This document shows, piece by piece, positions 44,884 to 54,284 of a stretch of DNA of 64,000 nucleotides (within the stretch, counting starts at the first letter, position 1; the number at the start of each line of letters is the position of its first letter). The notes under the pieces are model-generated. The model ran no database searches. It worked only from the letters and a program-made list of their open reading frames with translations, and had not been told where the DNA came from. A program made the translations under genes and the position numbers. Where the stretch lies: NCBI GenBank assembly GCA_902793405.1, contig CADBDH010000002.1, positions 1-64,000 on the forward strand, written 5' to 3'. Source of the DNA: an uncultured Bacteroidales bacterium (GTDB lineage: Bacteria; Bacteroidota; Bacteroidia; Bacteroidales; Muribaculaceae).

Positions 44884-46098
44884 ATGGCCAAGCCTCGCAT
44901 CTTTATCAATATGCATTATATGGAGCTTGGTGGCGCTGAAAGGGCGCTGCTGGGCCTTCTCAATGCTTTTGATACCAACAAGGTTGATGTGGACTTGTTC
45001 TTGAATCAACATACTGGCGAATTTATGCCTTTGATTCCCAAGAGTATTAACCTGTTGCCTGAACGACGTGGCTATAATGCCATTGAACGGTCGATGAAAC
45101 AGATTCTCAGAGAAGGGCAGATTGGCATTGTTTTGGGCCGTTTGAGGGCACGCAGGTTCCATAAAAAATACTATCAATCACTGTCAGAAAAAGAAAAAGC
45201 ATTTGACTCCAGCTCATTCCACTATGTGGCTGAGTGTGTCCAGCGTTTTTTGCCGTCGTTGGATGATTTGGGCGAGTATGATTTGGCAATCAGCTTTTTG
45301 CAGCCTCACAATATCGTATTGAATAAAGTGAGGGCAAAGAAGAAGATTGCTTGGATTCACACAGACTACTCGACTATACATGTCAATGCTGAGTTGGAAC
45401 TACCCGTTTGGGCTGGTTTTGACCATATAGTGTCAATCTCGCCTGACTGTACTCGCTCGTTCCTGTCCACGTTTCCATCATTAAAGGATAAGATTATTCA
45501 GATAGAGAACATTCTATCAACAGATTTTATTCGTCAACAGGCTGAATTGCTTGACGTGAGAGAAGAAATGCCGAAATCGGGAATCAATCTCCTCTCGGTG
45601 GGCCGTTATTGTCATGCCAAGAATTATGATAATGTTCCAGACATCACAAAACGGATTGTGGAGTTGGGATTCCCGGACTTGAAGTGGTATATTATCGGCT
45701 TTGGTGGTGATGAACCACTAATTCGGCAAAGAATTGCTGAAGCAGGAATGGAGGACCATGTGATTCTGTTGGGCAAGAAGGATAATCCATATCCTTATAT
45801 TAAGGCATGCGACATCTATGTCCAGCCAAGCCGTTACGAGGGTAAGAGTGTGACCGTCCGTGAGGCTCAGGTTTTATGCAAGCCGGTAATCGTCACTAAT
45901 TACCCGACGGCTCACAGCCAAATTAAGGATGGGGTGGATGGCGTCATTGTGCCTCAAGATAATCAGGGTTGCGCTCACACCATGACAGATGCTATCAATA
46001 ATAAAGATGTGCTAAGATCCATTACAAACTATCTTTCCTCCCATGATTACGGCAACGAGAGTGAAGTGAACAAAATATACAGGATTTTGTCAATCTGA
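44884..46098 (+). CDS. Family 4 glycosyltransferase B
   Basis: 404 residues, GT-B fold. N-terminal: INMHYMELGGAERALLGLLN. C-terminal donor domain: LSVGRYCHAKNYDNVPD, YIKACDIYVQPSRYEGKSV and TVREAQVLCKPVIVTN. It shares the layout of the proteins at 36639 and 48102. It sits 11 bases before a DxD-type transferase. Confidence 0.92.
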   Translation: MAKPRIFINMHYMELGGAERALLGLLNAFDTNKVDVDLFLNQHTGEFMPLIPKSINLLPERRGYNAIERSMKQILREGQIGIVLGRLRARRFHKKYYQSLSEKEKAFDSSSFHYVAECVQRFLPSLDDLGEYDLAISFLQPHNIVLNKVRAKKKIAWIHTDYSTIHVNAELELPVWAGFDHIVSISPDCTRSFLSTFPSLKDKIIQIENILSTDFIRQQAELLDVREEMPKSGINLLSVGRYCHAKNYDNVPDITKRIVELGFPDLKWYIIGFGGDEPLIRQRIAEAGMEDHVILLGKKDNPYPYIKACDIYVQPSRYEGKSVTVREAQVLCKPVIVTNYPTAHSQIKDGVDGVIVPQDNQGCAHTMTDAINNKDVLRSITNYLSSHDYGNESEVNKIYRILSI

Positions 46099-46109
46099 TA
46101 AGCTGAAAT

Positions 46110-46862
46110 ATGATACCCAAGATAATACATTATTGCTGGTTTGGCCGCAATCCGTTGCCAGAGAGTGCGATTAAATGCATCAATAGTTGGCGCAAATACT
46201 TTCCTGATTATGAAATAAAGGAGTGGAACGAAGACAACTTTGATGTTAACAGTATTCCCTATACAGCTGAGGCTTACCAGGCACGCAAATATGCTTTTGT
46301 GAGTGATTATGCCCGTTTTTGGATATTGTACCACTTTGGTGGTGTTTATTTCGATACCGATGTTGAGGTCATTAAACCGATGGATGATATCATTGAGAAA
46401 GGTCCCTTCATGGGTATTGAAGTGGATTGTGGACCGCAACAACAATATCCTATGGTCGCTCCTGGATTAGGCATTGCTGTAGAAACTGGACATGAAGTTT
46501 ATAAACGAATGATAGATTATTATTCACTTGTTAATTTTATGGACGAGAATGGAGTCCTTGACCACGAAACAGTTGTTCCTCGCACAACTCGAGTCTTGGT
46601 TGAGTCTGGGCTCCAACCTTATAATGGTCTGCAGCAAGTTGCTGGTATTTGGATTTATCCGAAGGACTATTTCAATCCTCTCGATTCTTTAACGGGGCGT
46701 TTGTTTAAGACGACGAACACACGATCGATTCATTGGTATATGGCATCATGGCAGGAGTCTAGCAAATTTAGAAGATGGATTTCAAGGCTTTCTCACCGTA
46801 TCTTCGGTTTGCACTTGCACCTTTTAAAAGAAAATCTTCTAAATTTGTTTGGTAAACTTTAA
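46110..46862 (+). CDS. DxD-type capsular glycosyltransferase (Gly_transf_sug) B
   Basis: 250 residues. The start MIPKIIHYCWFGRNPLPESA and the metal site HFGGVYFDTDVEVIKPMD define the group; MGIEVDCGPQQ and HWYMASWQ follow. A relative of the protein at 35748, different enough to add another sugar or linkage. Confidence 0.9.
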   Translation: MIPKIIHYCWFGRNPLPESAIKCINSWRKYFPDYEIKEWNEDNFDVNSIPYTAEAYQARKYAFVSDYARFWILYHFGGVYFDTDVEVIKPMDDIIEKGPFMGIEVDCGPQQQYPMVAPGLGIAVETGHEVYKRMIDYYSLVNFMDENGVLDHETVVPRTTRVLVESGLQPYNGLQQVAGIWIYPKDYFNPLDSLTGRLFKTTNTRSIHWYMASWQESSKFRRWISRLSHRIFGLHLHLLKENLLNLFGKL

Positions 46863-46899
46863 TTCTTGAGACACTGGTAGAACTTATTAGAAACACGAT

Positions 46900-48084
46900 A
46901 TGCAACCAATTGATTTTATATCCCCCTGGTACTTCGGTACTGCTTACTATATCTTATTGTTAATCCTTTCATGGTTTACGGTGTTGTATTATGTGGGTTC
47001 ATCCAAGCAAAAGATACTTCATGCCGAGGGGTCTCCTATGCAGGGCGCAGCTTTGGCTTTGACATTGGCTCTTACGTTCTTTTTGGGATTGAGACAAGTA
47101 TCGTTAATATTTGGTGATATGCGCATGTATACGCATACCTATGAAAATGTAATATATCAATACTCTTCATTTAGCCTCAGCACCGAGTGGTTATGGGATA
47201 ATTTGATGTATTTTTGTAAGAGTACAGGTTTTAATGTTTACGAGTTCTTCCTAATTGTGGAAATTGGATATTTTGCCGGTATGTTCATGTGTGCGATGAT
47301 TTTGATGCGTAAAAACCTGTGGATTGCGGTATTGTTCTTCTATACGGCTTTCTCATGTTATTCTTTCAGTACAAATGGTATCCGCAATGGACTTGGGTGT
47401 AGTATCGAATTGGTAGCAATTTGTTTGTTTGCGTTAGGTGGTGCAAAACGATATATCGGTTATTTCTTAATGATTATGGCATTTGGAATTCATCGTTCTA
47501 CAATATTGCCAAGTGCAGCATCAATTGCATCAGTCTTTTTTATTAAAGATACGAAAATGGCTATTCGCTTTTGGATTATTTCGATTGGCATATCACTGTT
47601 AGCTGGTCCATTAGTTGAGCAATTCTTTGCTGCATTAGGCTTCGATGACCGAATGAGTGATTATGCAAGTACGAACCAAGATGAATACTCAATGTCTCAG
47701 TTCTCGCAATCCGGTTTTCGATGGGATTTCTTGTTTTATAGTGCTGCTCCTGTTGTTATGATTTGGTACATAACGCGATATCGAAAATTCTCAGATCAGA
47801 TTTACCACATTTTTGCAATTTCTTATCTACTATGTAACGCATTTTGGATTATGGTAATTCGTTCCGCATTTTCTAATCGATTTGCTTACCTCTCATGGTT
47901 TCTTTATCCTGTGGTTATGGCTTATCCGCTTTTGCGTATGAATATTTGGAAGGACCAAGATCGTAAAACCTCACTGCTTTTCTTCCTGTATTCTGGCTTT
48001 ACTTTCTTTATGTTCTTTATTTATTATTTCGGAACGAGTAACGGATTTAATGGCTTCGACCAGTATTGGTGGAGACAGGGATAG
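46900..48084 (+). CDS. EpsG-family polysaccharide polymerase (Wzy role)
   Basis: A membrane protein of 394 residues with about ten helices, the only polymerase candidate of the locus. Family features are the LTLALTFFLGLRQVSLIFGD stretch, TYENVIYQYS in a loop, STNGIRNGLGCSIELVAICL and MAFGIHRSTILPSA. It would join flipped repeat units at the periplasmic side. Neighbours on both sides are glycosyltransferases. A+T-rich DNA. Confidence 0.85.
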   Translation: MQPIDFISPWYFGTAYYILLLILSWFTVLYYVGSSKQKILHAEGSPMQGAALALTLALTFFLGLRQVSLIFGDMRMYTHTYENVIYQYSSFSLSTEWLWDNLMYFCKSTGFNVYEFFLIVEIGYFAGMFMCAMILMRKNLWIAVLFFYTAFSCYSFSTNGIRNGLGCSIELVAICLFALGGAKRYIGYFLMIMAFGIHRSTILPSAASIASVFFIKDTKMAIRFWIISIGISLLAGPLVEQFFAALGFDDRMSDYASTNQDEYSMSQFSQSGFRWDFLFYSAAPVVMIWYITRYRKFSDQIYHIFAISYLLCNAFWIMVIRSAFSNRFAYLSWFLYPVVMAYPLLRMNIWKDQDRKTSLLFFLYSGFTFFMFFIYYFGTSNGFNGFDQYWWRQG

Positions 48085-48101
48085 GGTTATAATTGAAATA
48101 G

Positions 48102-49190
48102 ATGAAGATACTTCATGTCATAACGACTCTTGATGTGGGTGGAGCAGAGCGCTTAATGGTTGATTTGCTCCCGCTTCTCAATGAAGAGAACACTAATTCT
48201 GTTGAATTGGTTGTCTTTAAATGTGCCGGCAAAGCATTTTATCAAGAACTGAAGTCAAAAGGTGTTAGCATCAAAGTGCTTTCTCGTTCCCGCAATGTCT
48301 ATAATCCATTGAACTTAGTAAAGCTGTTACCGATATTAGGGAGTTATGATGTGGTTCATAGCCATAATACCGCTTGTCAGTTTTATGTTGCACTTGCTAG
48401 CCTTCTTACTCGGTGTAAAGCGAAACTGGTGACAACAGAGCATAACTCAACCAATCGTCGTCGCGCAATACGTTGGTTTAAACCATTTGATAAATGGATG
48501 TATAATTGCTACGATGCGATTGTTTGCATTGCAGATCAGACCTATAATAATTTATCTGGATATCTTGGCAACAATAACCGTTTGCACACCATTCTCAATG
48601 GCGTAGATGTGTCGCGATTCCTAAAACCGATAGGAGACATCTCCAACAAGAATGAATATGTCATAACGATGGTAGCGGCGTTTAGGCCTCAGAAGGATTA
48701 TGATACATTATTGCGGGCGATGACCCATTTGCCAAATAACTACCGGCTACAGATTGTGGGTGGAGGAGATGCTCATGAAGGTGCTCGCATAAAGGCTTAT
48801 TGCACTCAACTAGGGCTTGACAAGCGAGTGGATTTCATGGGAATCCGTTCAGATATTCCTGTGATACTGGAAGATAGCGATGTTGTCGTCCTTTCATCAC
48901 ATTGGGAAGGTTTATCACTATCAAGTATCGAGGGCATGGCTTCAGGTCGTCCCTTTGTCGCGAGTGACGTGGATGGTTTACATGAAATAGTGAAAGGGGC
49001 CGGCATTCTCTTCCCAGAAGGAGATGACCAAGAACTTGCTATACAGATTCAAAGCCTATGTGAGCATCCTGTAGAGTATCAGAGAATTTCCCGACAGTGT
49101 CAGGAAAGAGCCCGCCAATACGATATATCAGTAATGGCTGAAAATTATTTGAAATTATATGATGAACTGTGTGGTAAGCATCATTCATAA
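48102..49190 (+). CDS. Family 4 glycosyltransferase C
   Basis: 362 residues, GT-B fold. LHVITTLDVGGAERLMVDLL at the start, MVAAFRPQKDYDTLLRAM in the donor domain, and SSHWEGLSLSSIEGMASGRP as the family E-x7-E region. It lies 11 bases before a GT2 gene. Confidence 0.93.
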   Translation: MKILHVITTLDVGGAERLMVDLLPLLNEENTNSVELVVFKCAGKAFYQELKSKGVSIKVLSRSRNVYNPLNLVKLLPILGSYDVVHSHNTACQFYVALASLLTRCKAKLVTTEHNSTNRRRAIRWFKPFDKWMYNCYDAIVCIADQTYNNLSGYLGNNNRLHTILNGVDVSRFLKPIGDISNKNEYVITMVAAFRPQKDYDTLLRAMTHLPNNYRLQIVGGGDAHEGARIKAYCTQLGLDKRVDFMGIRSDIPVILEDSDVVVLSSHWEGLSLSSIEGMASGRPFVASDVDGLHEIVKGAGILFPEGDDQELAIQIQSLCEHPVEYQRISRQCQERARQYDISVMAENYLKLYDELCGKHHS

Positions 49191-49201
49191 ATATATTACT
49201 T

Positions 49202-50107
49202 ATGTCAACTCTAACGGTTTTTACCCCAGCTTATAATCGTGCACACACTCTAGGGCGAACGTATGAGAGCTTGTGCCGCCAGACCTGCAAAGATTTTTGC
49301 TGGTTAATCATTGATGATGGGTCGACCGATAATACCCGTCAAATGGTTGAAGAATGGATTGCAGAGGGAAAGATTCCAATTAAATACATTTATCAGAAAA
49401 ACCAAGGAATGCATGGTGCTCACAATACAGCTTATCGAAATATTGATACACCGTTGAACACGTGCATTGATAGCGATGATTATATGCCCGATGATGGTGT
49501 TGAGAAGATACTAAAATGTTGGAATCAATTTGGCAGTGACAAAGTTGCTGGCATTATTGGACTCGATGTTACAGAGGATGGGAGAGTGATCGGCACTTCG
49601 TTTCCCGAAACGATGAAAACGACTACTCTTCAAGGCTTTTATCAAGCAGGAGGAAAGGGTGATAAGAAATTAGTGTACCGGACTGATGTGATTAAGAGCT
49701 ATCCTGAGTACCCGATTTTTGAAGGCGAACGCTATGTGGGCCTTGCTTACAAGTATATGCTCATCGACCTGGATTATGAACTCATCACATTAAATGAACC
49801 GTTAGTTATCGTTGAGTATCAGCCTGATGGGTCTAGCTTCAATATGTATAAACAGTATTGGAATAATCCTCGTGGTTTTGCGTTTTTCCGCAAGGCAGAA
49901 ATGAAAATGCCGACTAGCCTGAAGCGGAAATTGCAAGTTTGTACGCATTATGTGTCTAGTAGCATAATCAGTCGAAATTGGAGGTTCCTTCAAGAGAGCC
50001 CTGAGAAATTATTGACGTTATGTTGTGTGCCAAGTGGAATAGCACTATACTTTTTAATCAGGTCGAAAGTGCGACAAGGCGTAAGAATGAACATTAGTAA
50101 GAAATGA
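49202..50107 (+). CDS. Family 2 glycosyltransferase D
   Basis: 301 residues. LTVFTPAYNRAHTLGRTYES, LIIDDGSTDNTRQMVEEW and TCIDSDDYMPDDGVEKI give the GT-A donor and metal sites. YKQYWNNPRGFAFFRKAEM near residue 220 is typical of a subgroup found in many capsule loci. Substrates are unknown. Confidence 0.91.
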   Translation: MSTLTVFTPAYNRAHTLGRTYESLCRQTCKDFCWLIIDDGSTDNTRQMVEEWIAEGKIPIKYIYQKNQGMHGAHNTAYRNIDTPLNTCIDSDDYMPDDGVEKILKCWNQFGSDKVAGIIGLDVTEDGRVIGTSFPETMKTTTLQGFYQAGGKGDKKLVYRTDVIKSYPEYPIFEGERYVGLAYKYMLIDLDYELITLNEPLVIVEYQPDGSSFNMYKQYWNNPRGFAFFRKAEMKMPTSLKRKLQVCTHYVSSSIISRNWRFLQESPEKLLTLCCVPSGIALYFLIRSKVRQGVRMNISKK

Positions 50108-50170
50108 GAGATGCAAGGATTTCTCTTGCGAATGGCGAGATAACAAGATATTAGGGCTTAGGATTCATTT

Positions 50171-51196
50171 ATGTTGGTATTCTATTTGTTGGTCCTATTG
50201 ATAAGCATTTATGGATCAGGATTGAGGAAAGACTCCACAAATGGCGAAGCGTTGTCCATTGAACAATGTAATGCAATTAAAGGTATATCTATCCTGTTGG
50301 TTTTTATCAGTCATGCAAGTCAATATGTCTCGGCAAGTGATTATCAATACTCAATGTTGGGAGACGATGTTTTCCTTGGTATTAAGTCATCAATCGGACA
50401 GCTGTGTGTAGTCATGTTTTTCTTTTATTCTGGCTATGGCACAGAATGGTCAATTGCAAGAAAAGGAAAACAGTATGTAAAAGATATGCCTAGGCGTAGA
50501 ATATTAACGACACTCATTAACTTTGATCTGGCGGTTGTTGTTTTCATTATCACTAATCTGTTGCTGGGGAACGAGATGCCTTTGAAGAGGGTGTTGATGA
50601 GCTTATTCGCATGGGACTCGGTCGGTAATAGTGAATGGTATATTTTTGATATCCTTTCGTTGTATATTATAACATATATCTCTTCACAATTGACATCAAA
50701 TAACAGGATTAGATTCGGCTTGTTATTGTCTATGACAATCTTGTTGATATATGTATTGTATTTACTAAAGGGTTCATGGTGGTATAATACTCTTCTTGCC
50801 TATCCTGCTGGAGTCTTTATGGCCATGAATAAAGACTGGCTTTTAAAACTAGTAAAGAATTATTTTTGGTCAGTACTGTTTGGACTTATAGCTTTGTTCC
50901 TTGTTCTTTGGGTATATAAGAAGTCCAGTGTTTTGGCCTATAATGCAGCGAGTATATTTTTCGCTTTTTTGATTGTAACTTTGACATCGAGGATAAGAAT
51001 ACAGAATCGATTCCTGATATGGTTGGGTGTGAATTTATTCCCGTTGTATATTTATCAGCGGTTGCCAATGTTGACTATCAATGAACTGTGTCCATCAATT
51101 GTATCTGTATATCCGATTGCCTTTTACATAATCTCTCTTCTGATAACAGTCATAATAGCTGCCTCATATAAATATTGGAGGATATCATTCAGATGA
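50171..51196 (+). CDS. Membrane acyltransferase (acyltransferase 3 family)
   Basis: 341 residues with about ten membrane helices. SIEQCNAIKGISILLVFISH contains the catalytic-type histidine, and LCVVMFFFYSGYGTEWS is the second hallmark. It is likely a polysaccharide O-acyltransferase. The gene marks the right end of the A+T-rich part; the next gene is clearly more G+C-rich. Confidence 0.86.
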   Translation: MLVFYLLVLLISIYGSGLRKDSTNGEALSIEQCNAIKGISILLVFISHASQYVSASDYQYSMLGDDVFLGIKSSIGQLCVVMFFFYSGYGTEWSIARKGKQYVKDMPRRRILTTLINFDLAVVVFIITNLLLGNEMPLKRVLMSLFAWDSVGNSEWYIFDILSLYIITYISSQLTSNNRIRFGLLLSMTILLIYVLYLLKGSWWYNTLLAYPAGVFMAMNKDWLLKLVKNYFWSVLFGLIALFLVLWVYKKSSVLAYNAASIFFAFLIVTLTSRIRIQNRFLIWLGVNLFPLYIYQRLPMLTINELCPSIVSVYPIAFYIISLLITVIIAASYKYWRISFR

Positions 51197-51273
51197 AGAG
51201 AGATGGCAATACCTGTAACACAAGTGTCAAAGTAGAAGCATTTTATTCGATTATTGAAAGAGATCCTTAGAAT

Positions 51274-52386
51274 ATGAAACTGATTCGGAGTGCTACTGTG
51301 CCGGAGTCGTTGAATACGTTCTGTCGGGGGGTGTTGAAGGAGTTGTCGCAATGGTATGAGGTTGTGGCGGTGTCTTCGCCTGGCGAGGAACTTGATGAGG
51401 TGAGCTCTCGTGAGGGGGTGAGGACTGTTGCGGTGCCGATGCAACGGCGCATATCGCTCATCAGTGACCTGAAGTCGCTGTGGCGGATGTGGCGGGTGCT
51501 GCGTCAGGAAAAGCCGGACATGATCCATTCAATGACTCCCAAGGCTGGCCTTATGAGCATGGTGGGCGGCTGGCTGGCTGGGGTGCCTGTGCGTGTTCAC
51601 ACGTTTACGGGACTGGTGTGGCCTACGGCAACTGGCTTGAAGCGCCGCATCTTGATGGCTACCGATTGGTTGACCTGCGCTTGTGCCACACATGTGATTC
51701 CTGAAGGGGAGGGCGTGAAGAGCGACTTGCTCAATCACCATATCACCCGAAAACCGATTAAGGTGCTGGGCTACGGCAATGTGCGTGGCATTGATCTGGA
51801 GCGTTACAACCCCGAGCAATACAACAAAGAGCCTCACGATGGGTTTACCTTTGTGTTTGTGGGGCGCATTGTTCGAGACAAGGGCATCAATGAGCTGGTT
51901 GCAGCATTTGACCGCTTGCACAAGGAATATGCCGATACTCGTCTGGTTTTGGTCGGGCCCAATGAGGATGAGCTCGATCCTGTTTTGCCATCAACCCAGG
52001 AACGCATCAATCGCGGTGACGGTATCGAGTCCCTTGGCCGTCAGAGCGACGTCCGGCCGCTTTATGCCCAGGCTGATGCGTTGGTATTCCCTAGCTATCG
52101 CGAGGGTTTTCCCAATGTGGTTATTGAGGCCGGAGCGATGGGGCTTCCAAGCATCGTTACCGATATCAATGGTTCACGCGAAATCATCATTGATGGCCAA
52201 AACGGAGTCATCGTACCCTCTCAAAACACGGAGGCACTCTACGAAGCCATGAAACGCTTTGTCACAATGCCCGATGTGGTACAGAAGTTGGCAGCAAATG
52301 CCCGTCCGCTGATCGAATCCCGCTTTGAGCAAGGTTATGTGAGACAATGCCTCTATGACTATTACAAAGAGATATTAGGTGAATGA
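51274..52386 (+). CDS. Family 4 glycosyltransferase D (PglA-like)
   Basis: 370 residues, GT-B fold. The start KLIRSATVPESLNTFCRGVL and IHSMTPKAGLMSMVGGWLAG are typical of the transferase encoded just before the priming enzyme in Bacteroidetes capsule loci. The donor domain has FVFVGRIVRDKGINELVAAF and FPSYREGFPNVVIEAGAMG. By position it probably adds the second sugar, onto the one placed by the next gene product, as PglA does after PglC. The acceptor assignment is inference. Confidence 0.9.
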   Translation: MKLIRSATVPESLNTFCRGVLKELSQWYEVVAVSSPGEELDEVSSREGVRTVAVPMQRRISLISDLKSLWRMWRVLRQEKPDMIHSMTPKAGLMSMVGGWLAGVPVRVHTFTGLVWPTATGLKRRILMATDWLTCACATHVIPEGEGVKSDLLNHHITRKPIKVLGYGNVRGIDLERYNPEQYNKEPHDGFTFVFVGRIVRDKGINELVAAFDRLHKEYADTRLVLVGPNEDELDPVLPSTQERINRGDGIESLGRQSDVRPLYAQADALVFPSYREGFPNVVIEAGAMGLPSIVTDINGSREIIIDGQNGVIVPSQNTEALYEAMKRFVTMPDVVQKLAANARPLIESRFEQGYVRQCLYDYYKEILGE

Positions 52387-52387
52387 G

Positions 52388-53002
52388 ATGAAGATTTATC
52401 GGGATGGCATCAAGCGGGTGCTGGGTTTCGGCATCGCACTCGTGGCTATTATCTGCTTGTCGCCACTGCTGCTGGTAGTGACGATCTGGCTGCATTTTGC
52501 CAACAAAGGTGCTGGCGCGTTTTTCTTCCAGGAGCGCCCCGGCAAGAACAGCAAGATTTTTAAGATTATCAAATATAAGACGATGACCGACGAGCGTGAC
52601 GCTGACGGCAAACTGCTGCCCGACGCTCAGCGATTGACTAGGGTAGGGCGTTTTGTCCGTTCAACAAGTATAGACGAACTGCCCCAACTCTTCAATGTGC
52701 TCAAGGGCGACATGGCACTGATAGGGCCCCGTCCGCTGTTGGTTCAGTACCTGCCCCTTTACTCCCCCGAGCAGGCTCGCCGCCACGAGGTGCGGCCTGG
52801 CATCACGGGATGGGCTCAATGTCATGGCCGCAACACCCTGTCATGGCAAGAAAAATTCAAGCTTGACGTGTGGTATGTGGACCACTGCAGCTTCATGACA
52901 GACTTGAAAGTGATATTTACTACGATAAAGAAAGTGATCGTTAGGGATGGCATATCCCAGGACGGTCAAGCAACAATGGAATCATTTAACGGGAATAACT
53001 AA
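52388..53002 (+). CDS. Priming phosphoglycosyltransferase (PglC-like sugar transferase)
   Basis: It transfers a sugar 1-phosphate from a UDP-sugar to undecaprenyl phosphate, starting the repeat unit. 204 residues, the small monotopic class: one re-entrant hydrophobic helix (about 9-36), FFFQERPGKNSKIFKIIKYK, the catalytic Asp-Glu pair D96/E97 in TSIDELPQLF, and GPRPLLVQYLPLYS. I chose the ATG at 52388; a GTG at 52379 would overlap the preceding gene by 8 bases. Followed with a one-base overlap by a PglD-like gene, which points to a diacetamido-type first sugar. Confidence 0.94.
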   Translation: MKIYRDGIKRVLGFGIALVAIICLSPLLLVVTIWLHFANKGAGAFFFQERPGKNSKIFKIIKYKTMTDERDADGKLLPDAQRLTRVGRFVRSTSIDELPQLFNVLKGDMALIGPRPLLVQYLPLYSPEQARRHEVRPGITGWAQCHGRNTLSWQEKFKLDVWYVDHCSFMTDLKVIFTTIKKVIVRDGISQDGQATMESFNGNN

Positions 53003-54267
53003 TGTATCTTTACGGAGCTAGCGGACACGCTAAAGTCATAATTGACATCTTGAATGCATCTGGAATCAAGGTCGATGCATTGTTTGATGACGACCCTACT
53101 ATCAAGGAGTTGTTGTCTATTCCGGTCAGACACCAGTGGAAAGGCGAATCTCCAGTTGTGGTCAGTGTGGGCAACAATCTCTCACGCAGGCAGATAGCCG
53201 AGAAACTTGACTGCGAGTTCGGGACGGTAATTCACCCGACCGCTGTGGTTTCTCCCAATGCCACTGTCGGCGAGGGCACCGTAGTCATGCAAGGCGCCAT
53301 TATTCAAAGCGATGTGAAAATGGGAAAGCATTGCATTTTGAATACCGGTGCTTCGGTCGACCACGAGTGTGTCATCGGTGACTATGTGCACATTTCACCT
53401 CAGGCGACGCTGTGTGGCAATGTCCAGGTGGGAGAAGGCGCGTGGATTGGAGCGTCGGCAGTTGTGATTCCAGGTGTCAAAATTGGCAAATGGTGTACTA
53501 TTGGTGCCGGCAGTGTTGTCGTGAGCGATGTCCCTGACGGGGTTATGGCCTTTGGCAATCCGTGCCGAATCAGGACAAAGCCGTCAATTCCATTCTGTGA
53601 TCAGAGTGCGCATCCTGTAAAGCGCATCGCCATTTACGGGGCTGGAGGATTGGGCCGCGAGGTGGCCGGTGGCATTGTCCGCATCAATAATGCGGGTCGC
53701 CAGCAGTGGGAGATTGTCGGATTCTTTGACGATAACATCCCTGTTGGTGCACAGGTGTCGCATTATGGCAATGTGCTGGGTGGCATCGACGAGCTGAACA
53801 ACTTTGAAGAGCCGTTGGCCCTGGCTATTGCCGTCGGAGCGCCCAAAACCAGGAAACTGATCCATGACCGTATCACCAACCCCAATATCACTTTCCCCAA
53901 TCTGATTGCTCCGTCGTTCAGGATACTTGACAAGCAAACCTTCGAGATAGGTGAGGGTAACATCATCCAAGACAACTGCAGTGTCACCTGTGATGTGAAG
54001 CTGGGTAGTTTCAACGTCTTTAACGGCTCAAATGCGATGGGCCATGACGTCAATGTGGGCGACTTTAACGTCTTGATGCCTGGTGTACGCTTGTCGGGAG
54101 AGGTTTCCATAGGTGATTGCAACCTCTTGGGTGTGGATAGCATTGTGCTGCAGCGTGTTAAAGTTGGCAATAATGTCACCGTAGGCGCCGGCAGTGTGAT
54201 GATGACTAAGCCCAAGGACGGCTTCACCTATATCGGTATCCCTGCCAAGAAATTTGATTTTGAATAA
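53002..54267 (+). CDS. Tandem PglD/NeuD-like sugar acyltransferase (two-domain fusion)
   Basis: 421 residues made of two complete acyltransferases. Residues 1-195: a Rossmann-like YLYGASGHAKVIIDIL, then hexapeptide repeats with the catalytic-type histidine in SVDHECVIGDYVHISP and the end GNPCRIRTK; this is a PglD-like N-acetyltransferase. Residues 208-421: IAIYGAGGLGREVAGGIV, then a second beta-helix with GHDVNVGDFNVLMPG. The second half is closely related to the stand-alone protein at 61124-61765. A linker near 196-207 joins them. The first half probably acetylates a 4-amino sugar; the second may transfer an acyl group from an acyl carrier protein (inference). Confidence 0.88.
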   Translation: MYLYGASGHAKVIIDILNASGIKVDALFDDDPTIKELLSIPVRHQWKGESPVVVSVGNNLSRRQIAEKLDCEFGTVIHPTAVVSPNATVGEGTVVMQGAIIQSDVKMGKHCILNTGASVDHECVIGDYVHISPQATLCGNVQVGEGAWIGASAVVIPGVKIGKWCTIGAGSVVVSDVPDGVMAFGNPCRIRTKPSIPFCDQSAHPVKRIAIYGAGGLGREVAGGIVRINNAGRQQWEIVGFFDDNIPVGAQVSHYGNVLGGIDELNNFEEPLALAIAVGAPKTRKLIHDRITNPNITFPNLIAPSFRILDKQTFEIGEGNIIQDNCSVTCDVKLGSFNVFNGSNAMGHDVNVGDFNVLMPGVRLSGEVSIGDCNLLGVDSIVLQRVKVGNNVTVGAGSVMMTKPKDGFTYIGIPAKKFDFE

Positions 54268-54284
54268 TTTACAGTACTTTTGAA

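Noticed and set aside
54254-54282. TTG-N18-TACTTTTG promoter-like match before the reductase gene
   Set aside because: Transcription would begin at or after the ATG at 54285, so it is probably chance at the end of the preceding gene.
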